This document shows, piece by piece, positions 61,144 through 64,000 of a stretch of DNA of 64,000 nt. The stretch lies in the NCBI RefSeq assembly GCF_000337215.1, contig NZ_AOHZ01000040.1:1-64000 (forward strand). Reading direction: 5' to 3'. Position numbers and translations under genes: made by a program. The first letter of the stretch is position 1. Each line of letters opens with the position of its first letter. The notes beneath the pieces were generated by a model. It was not told where the DNA came from. It ran no database searches and saw only the letters and a program-made list of their open reading frames with translations. The stretch comes from Natronolimnohabitans innermongolicus JCM 12255 (GTDB lineage: Archaea > Halobacteriota > Halobacteria > Halobacteriales > Natrialbaceae).

Positions 61144-62295
61144 TCAGTTCGATTCGTCGCCGTCAGTCGACGCGTCCGTTTCCTCAAGGTCGTCGTCGCC
61201 CGCGACTTCGCCGCCGAGTTCGATCGCGTCGTCGTCCTCGCTCGCTTCGTCGTCGTCTCCAGTGCCGTCTTCGGAGTCTGCACCGCCAGCCGAGTCGTCG
61301 TCGGCCGCTGAGTCGGACTCGTCGCTTTCGGGAGCCGTCGAGTCGGCGTTCTCGTCGCCGGTTCCGCCGGCGCCGTCGGCATCGGAATCGGCGTCTTCGT
61401 CCTCTCCCTCGAGTTCGCCGTTCGACACCGTCACCTGCGCGTTCTGGATGACTTTATCCCCCATCTCGTAGCCGGGCGTGTAGACGTCGGCGACGGTCCC
61501 CTCGGGCTGGGCGCTGTCGACGCGCATCATGACCTCGTGGCGCTGGGGATCGGTCTCGGTGCCGGGTTCGGGATCGATCTCGGAGACGTTCTCGTCCTCG
61601 AGGATCCGGTCGAACTCCTTCATCGTCATCTCGACGCCCTCGCGCAGGCTCTCGACATCGCCGTGTTCCTCCTCGAGGGCTCGCTTGAGGTTGTCCCGAA
61701 CGCCGAGGAGGCGTTCGACGAGGTCCTCCGTCGCGCGGTCTTTGATCTGATCCTGGCGCTTCTTGGCGCGTTTCTTGTAGTTCTGGAAGTCGGCCTGCTT
61801 GCGCTTGAGCCGGCTCGTGAGGTCCTCGACTTCCGCTTCGTACTCGTCGACCTCCGCCTCGCGAGCCTCGAGTTCGCTTTGCAGTTTGTCGATGGTTTCG
61901 GCCTGTTCCTCGACGCGTTCCGAGAGGTCCTCGAGCTCGGCGCGCTGGTCGGCGACGGTGCCGTTCAGGTCGCGGGCCTCCTCGACGACGGCGTTGACCT
62001 GGTGGGCGAGGTCGTCGTCGTACTCGGTGATCTGGTCGAGCAGGTCCTGAATGTCCTCGCTGGTCTCGGGTGCGGCGCCGTCGCCGGAAGCCGTTGTCGC
62101 GTCGTCGACGGCGGCCTCGCTCTCGTTCGAGTCGTCGGTCGTCGACTCGGTCGCCGCGTCCGTGTCGGACGCGCTCGCACCGTCCGATTCGTCCGCGCCC
62201 GTCGCGGCCTCGACGTCGGCCGGGTCGCCGCCGTCTGAGTGGTCCTCGGACGGGACACCCTGGGCGTCGGCGTTCGTGCCCTCGTCTTCGCTCAT
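61144..62295 (-). CDS. grpE: GrpE nucleotide-exchange factor with long acidic extensions
   Basis: 383 residues. The coiled-coil dimerisation helix is at about 100-190 (QRAELEDLSERVEEQAETIDKLQSELEAREAEVDEYEAEVEDL), followed by the GrpE hinge and beta-domain with LKRKQADFQNYKKRAKKRQ, RDNLKRALEEEHGD, GVEMTMKEFDRILEDENVSEIDP and the signature TVADVYTPGYEMGDKVIQNAQVTVS. The N-terminal 85 and C-terminal 85 residues are low-complexity Asp/Ser/Thr/Gly/Ala. Normal GrpE has about 190-220 residues, so the acidic extensions nearly double it. It releases ADP from DnaK. The dnaK start is 187 bases downstream with its own TATA-like box. Confidence 0.94.
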   Translation of the reverse strand: MSEDEGTNADAQGVPSEDHSDGGDPADVEAATGADESDGASASDTDAATESTTDDSNESEAAVDDATTASGDGAAPETSEDIQDLLDQITEYDDDLAHQVNAVVEEARDLNGTVADQRAELEDLSERVEEQAETIDKLQSELEAREAEVDEYEAEVEDLTSRLKRKQADFQNYKKRAKKRQDQIKDRATEDLVERLLGVRDNLKRALEEEHGDVESLREGVEMTMKEFDRILEDENVSEIDPEPGTETDPQRHEVMMRVDSAQPEGTVADVYTPGYEMGDKVIQNAQVTVSNGELEGEDEDADSDADGAGGTGDENADSTAPESDESDSAADDDSAGGADSEDGTGDDDEASEDDDAIELGGEVAGDDDLEETDASTDGDESN

Positions 62296-62463
62296 GTGGC
62301 TGTCAACGAACAGCGGTAATAAAAGGGTTGAGGTACGGTGGCGGATTGGGGTCCGCGGTCGGTTCTTTCGAATCCGGTCGCCGCGTTACCACCCGTTCTC
62401 ACCTGTCGTCCTTCGAGAGCGAAAGCTTGCGAGGCGGATCCAATCGATCGAGGCGAGTCCGAC

Positions 62464-62471
62464 AGTATTTG
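62464..62471 (+). promoter_or_regulatory. TATA-like box for the XPB-type helicase
   Basis: AGTATTTG lies 25-32 bases before GTG 62496 and fixes GTG as a leaderless start over the out-of-frame ATG 62486. Confidence 0.45.
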
Positions 62472-62495
62472 TCCGTCCCGAACCGATGACGGACC

Positions 62496-63959
62496 GTGAC
62501 GGGGACGGATTCGCAAGACGGGATCGCGGGCTCATCGATCACCCTCCGATACGAGGACGGGACGATCCGGATCGACGGCCTCGAGGATGCCGACGCCGCC
62601 CACTCGACGATCCGCGAGGCGGTTCCCGAACTCGAGTCGGACCACCGAACGGACGGCCAGCGCGTCCCCGGGTTTCGGTACGCGTCTCTCCGGCGCGCCC
62701 TCGCGGGGCTCGACGCGCACGTCGACGACCGCGTGCTCGACCTCGCCCTCGACTCGGTGTCGGACCTTCACTCCGCGTACGAACTCCGCGAGTACCAGCA
62801 GGCGGCCCTCGAGGCCTGGCTCGAGACGGATCGCTGGCGAGACGCTGCGGCCGACCGATCGCCGTCGCGTGCACCCGCGGGCGTCCTCGAACTGCCGACG
62901 GGCAGCGGGAAGACCGTCATCGCGATCGAGGCGATCGAACGCCTCGAGACGCCGACGCTCGTAGTTGTTCCGACGATCGATCTCATGGAGCAGTGGCACC
63001 GCGAACTCGAGCGCGAGTTCCGCTGCGAGGTGGGTCGGTTCGGCGGCGGCGAGCAGCGACTCGAGCCGATCACGGTCTCGACGTACGACTCGGCGTACCT
63101 GAAGGCCGATTCCGTCGGAGACCGGTTCGGCTTCGTCGTCTTCGACGAGGTCCACCACCTCGGCGGCGAGGGCTACCGAGAGATCGCCCGCTTGCTCGCC
63201 GCCCCCGCGAGGATCGGACTGACGGCGACGTTCGAGCGTCCCGACGGCGCCCACGAGGTCGTCGAGTCGATCGTCGGCCCGCTGGTCCACCGCGTCGACG
63301 TCGACGAGTTGGCGGGCGACCATCTGGCGAACTACGACCTGAAGCGCCTCGAGGTCGATCTCACACCCGACGAGCGCGAGGCCTACGACCGAAATCAGGA
63401 GACGTTCACGAACTACCTCGCGCGCTCCGGGATTCAGCTGCAGAGCGGTTCGGACTACCAGGAACTCGTCAAACGCTCCGGCTCCGATCCGAAGGCCCGA
63501 AAGGCCCTGCTTGCCCGCCAGCGGGCTCGCGAGATCATGTACGGTAGCGAGGCGAAACTCGAGGCCCTCGAGGGTATTCTCGACGACCACCGCGGCGAGC
63601 GAACGATCGTCTTCACGGCCCACAACGACCTCGCGTACGACGTCAGCGAGCGGTTCCTGATGCCGACGATCACGCACCAGACGGGGACCGCCGAGCGTCG
63701 AGAGATCCTCGAGCGGTTCCGCGAGGGGACCTACACCCGAATCGCGACCTCGAACGTCCTCGACGAGGGCGTCGACGTCCCCGACGCCGCGGTCGCGGTC
63801 GTCCTCTCGGGCAGCGGCAGCGAACGGGAGTTCGTCCAGCGGCTGGGCCGGATTCTGCGGCCGAAATCGGACGGCACTCGAGCCGTGCTGTACGAGGTGC
63901 TCGCCGCCGACACCGGCGAGGAACGGGTCTCGAGGCGGCGGCGCGACGACGCGTTGTAG
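62496..63959 (+). CDS. XPB/Rad25-type DNA helicase
   Basis: 487 residues from GTG 62496. An N-terminal damage-recognition-like domain (about 1-90) precedes YELREYQQAALEAWL, the Walker A in LELPTGSGKTVIAIEAI, the DEVHH (DExH) box, LTATFERPDG (motif III), and the second RecA domain with TIVFTAHNDLAY, IATSNVLDEGVDVPDAAVAVVLSGSGS and QRLGRILRPKSD (motif VI). This order matches archaeal XPB, a 3'-5' helicase that works with the Bax1 nuclease in excision repair. Bax1 (DUF790) usually follows; the window ends 41 bases after the stop, so its presence cannot be judged. Confidence 0.92.
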   Translation: MTGTDSQDGIAGSSITLRYEDGTIRIDGLEDADAAHSTIREAVPELESDHRTDGQRVPGFRYASLRRALAGLDAHVDDRVLDLALDSVSDLHSAYELREYQQAALEAWLETDRWRDAAADRSPSRAPAGVLELPTGSGKTVIAIEAIERLETPTLVVVPTIDLMEQWHRELEREFRCEVGRFGGGEQRLEPITVSTYDSAYLKADSVGDRFGFVVFDEVHHLGGEGYREIARLLAAPARIGLTATFERPDGAHEVVESIVGPLVHRVDVDELAGDHLANYDLKRLEVDLTPDEREAYDRNQETFTNYLARSGIQLQSGSDYQELVKRSGSDPKARKALLARQRAREIMYGSEAKLEALEGILDDHRGERTIVFTAHNDLAYDVSERFLMPTITHQTGTAERREILERFREGTYTRIATSNVLDEGVDVPDAAVAVVLSGSGSEREFVQRLGRILRPKSDGTRAVLYEVLAADTGEERVSRRRRDDAL

Positions 63960-64000
63960 TCGAATGCGCGAGCGACAAGCGACGCGCGCGAACGCCGGGC

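Noticed and set aside
62051-63547. 498-residue open frame on the plus strand
   Set aside because: It crosses the grpE start and overlaps the XPB-type helicase in a different frame, and is Arg/Pro rich after residue 150.

Overview
The window is 64 kb of high-GC haloarchaeal chromosome, most like Natrialbaceae (Natrinema/Haloterrigena/Natronorubrum type); this placement is an inference. Supporting signs are very acidic proteins, strong GC3 coding, TATA-like boxes about 25-30 bases before leaderless starts, Tat/lipobox secreted proteins, Bat-type HTH regulators, HalOD1 and DUF7344-like proteins, haloarchaeal GcvPA/GcvPB and KorAB. Coding is dense, mostly in short one- to three-gene units. I see one tRNA (Val, CAC), no rRNA, no CRISPR array and no intact transposase.

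Layout. 0-9 kb: an AEC permease cut by the window edge, a receiver-PAS-LOV-PAS histidine kinase, tRNA-Val beside a copy of its own 3' end, an adenine deaminase relative, a PduO-type cobalamin adenosyltransferase, a CBS protein and an NAD kinase-phosphatase fusion. 9-18.5 kb: gcvPA-gcvPB (no gcvT or gcvH nearby), an AI-2E-type permease, a copper-type P-ATPase with a SafE-like partner, and a UbiA-family enzyme. 18.5-25 kb: a ThDP enzyme, a lipoprotein, a sharply AT-rich island encoding a secreted Cys-containing protein, a GlcD/D-LDH-type flavoenzyme and an LLM oxidoreductase. 25-31 kb: small HTH regulators, gene remnants, quinone reductase, cupin, aminotransferase, DUF6517-like lipoprotein. 31-41 kb: korAB, an FNR-type flavoprotein, methylmalonyl-CoA epimerase and mutase large subunit separated by an aldo/keto reductase and a large GT2 glycosyltransferase. 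41-50.5 kb: GNAT, zinc-ribbon proteins, HtpX-type protease, PAP2 phosphatase, HAD hydrolase, a tungsten-type aldehyde ferredoxin oxidoreductase next to a MoaD/SAMP-like protein, and a PhaC-like hydrolase with Ser where synthases have Cys. 50.5-53 kb: a disturbed patch with two frameshifted genes and a second Bat paralogue. 53-57 kb: NCS2 permease plus hypoxanthine phosphoribosyltransferase (purine salvage), small regulators. 57-64 kb: grpE-dnaK-dnaJ and an XPB-type helicase.

Functional links. The cobalamin adenosyltransferase supplies the cofactor used by methylmalonyl-CoA mutase. KorAB and the aldehyde oxidoreductase both use ferredoxin. Adenine deaminase, NCS2 permease and Hpt form a dispersed purine salvage set. 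The chaperone genes lie in the order grpE, dnaK, dnaJ on the minus strand.

No obviously new defence or mobile system was found. The items most worth a second look are the LOV photoreceptor kinase, the AT-rich secreted-protein island, the short repeat that spans stop codons of neighbouring genes, the tRNA 3'-end duplication, the paired frameshifts at 51-52 kb, the Ser-type PhaC homologue and the AOR-SAMP neighbourhood.
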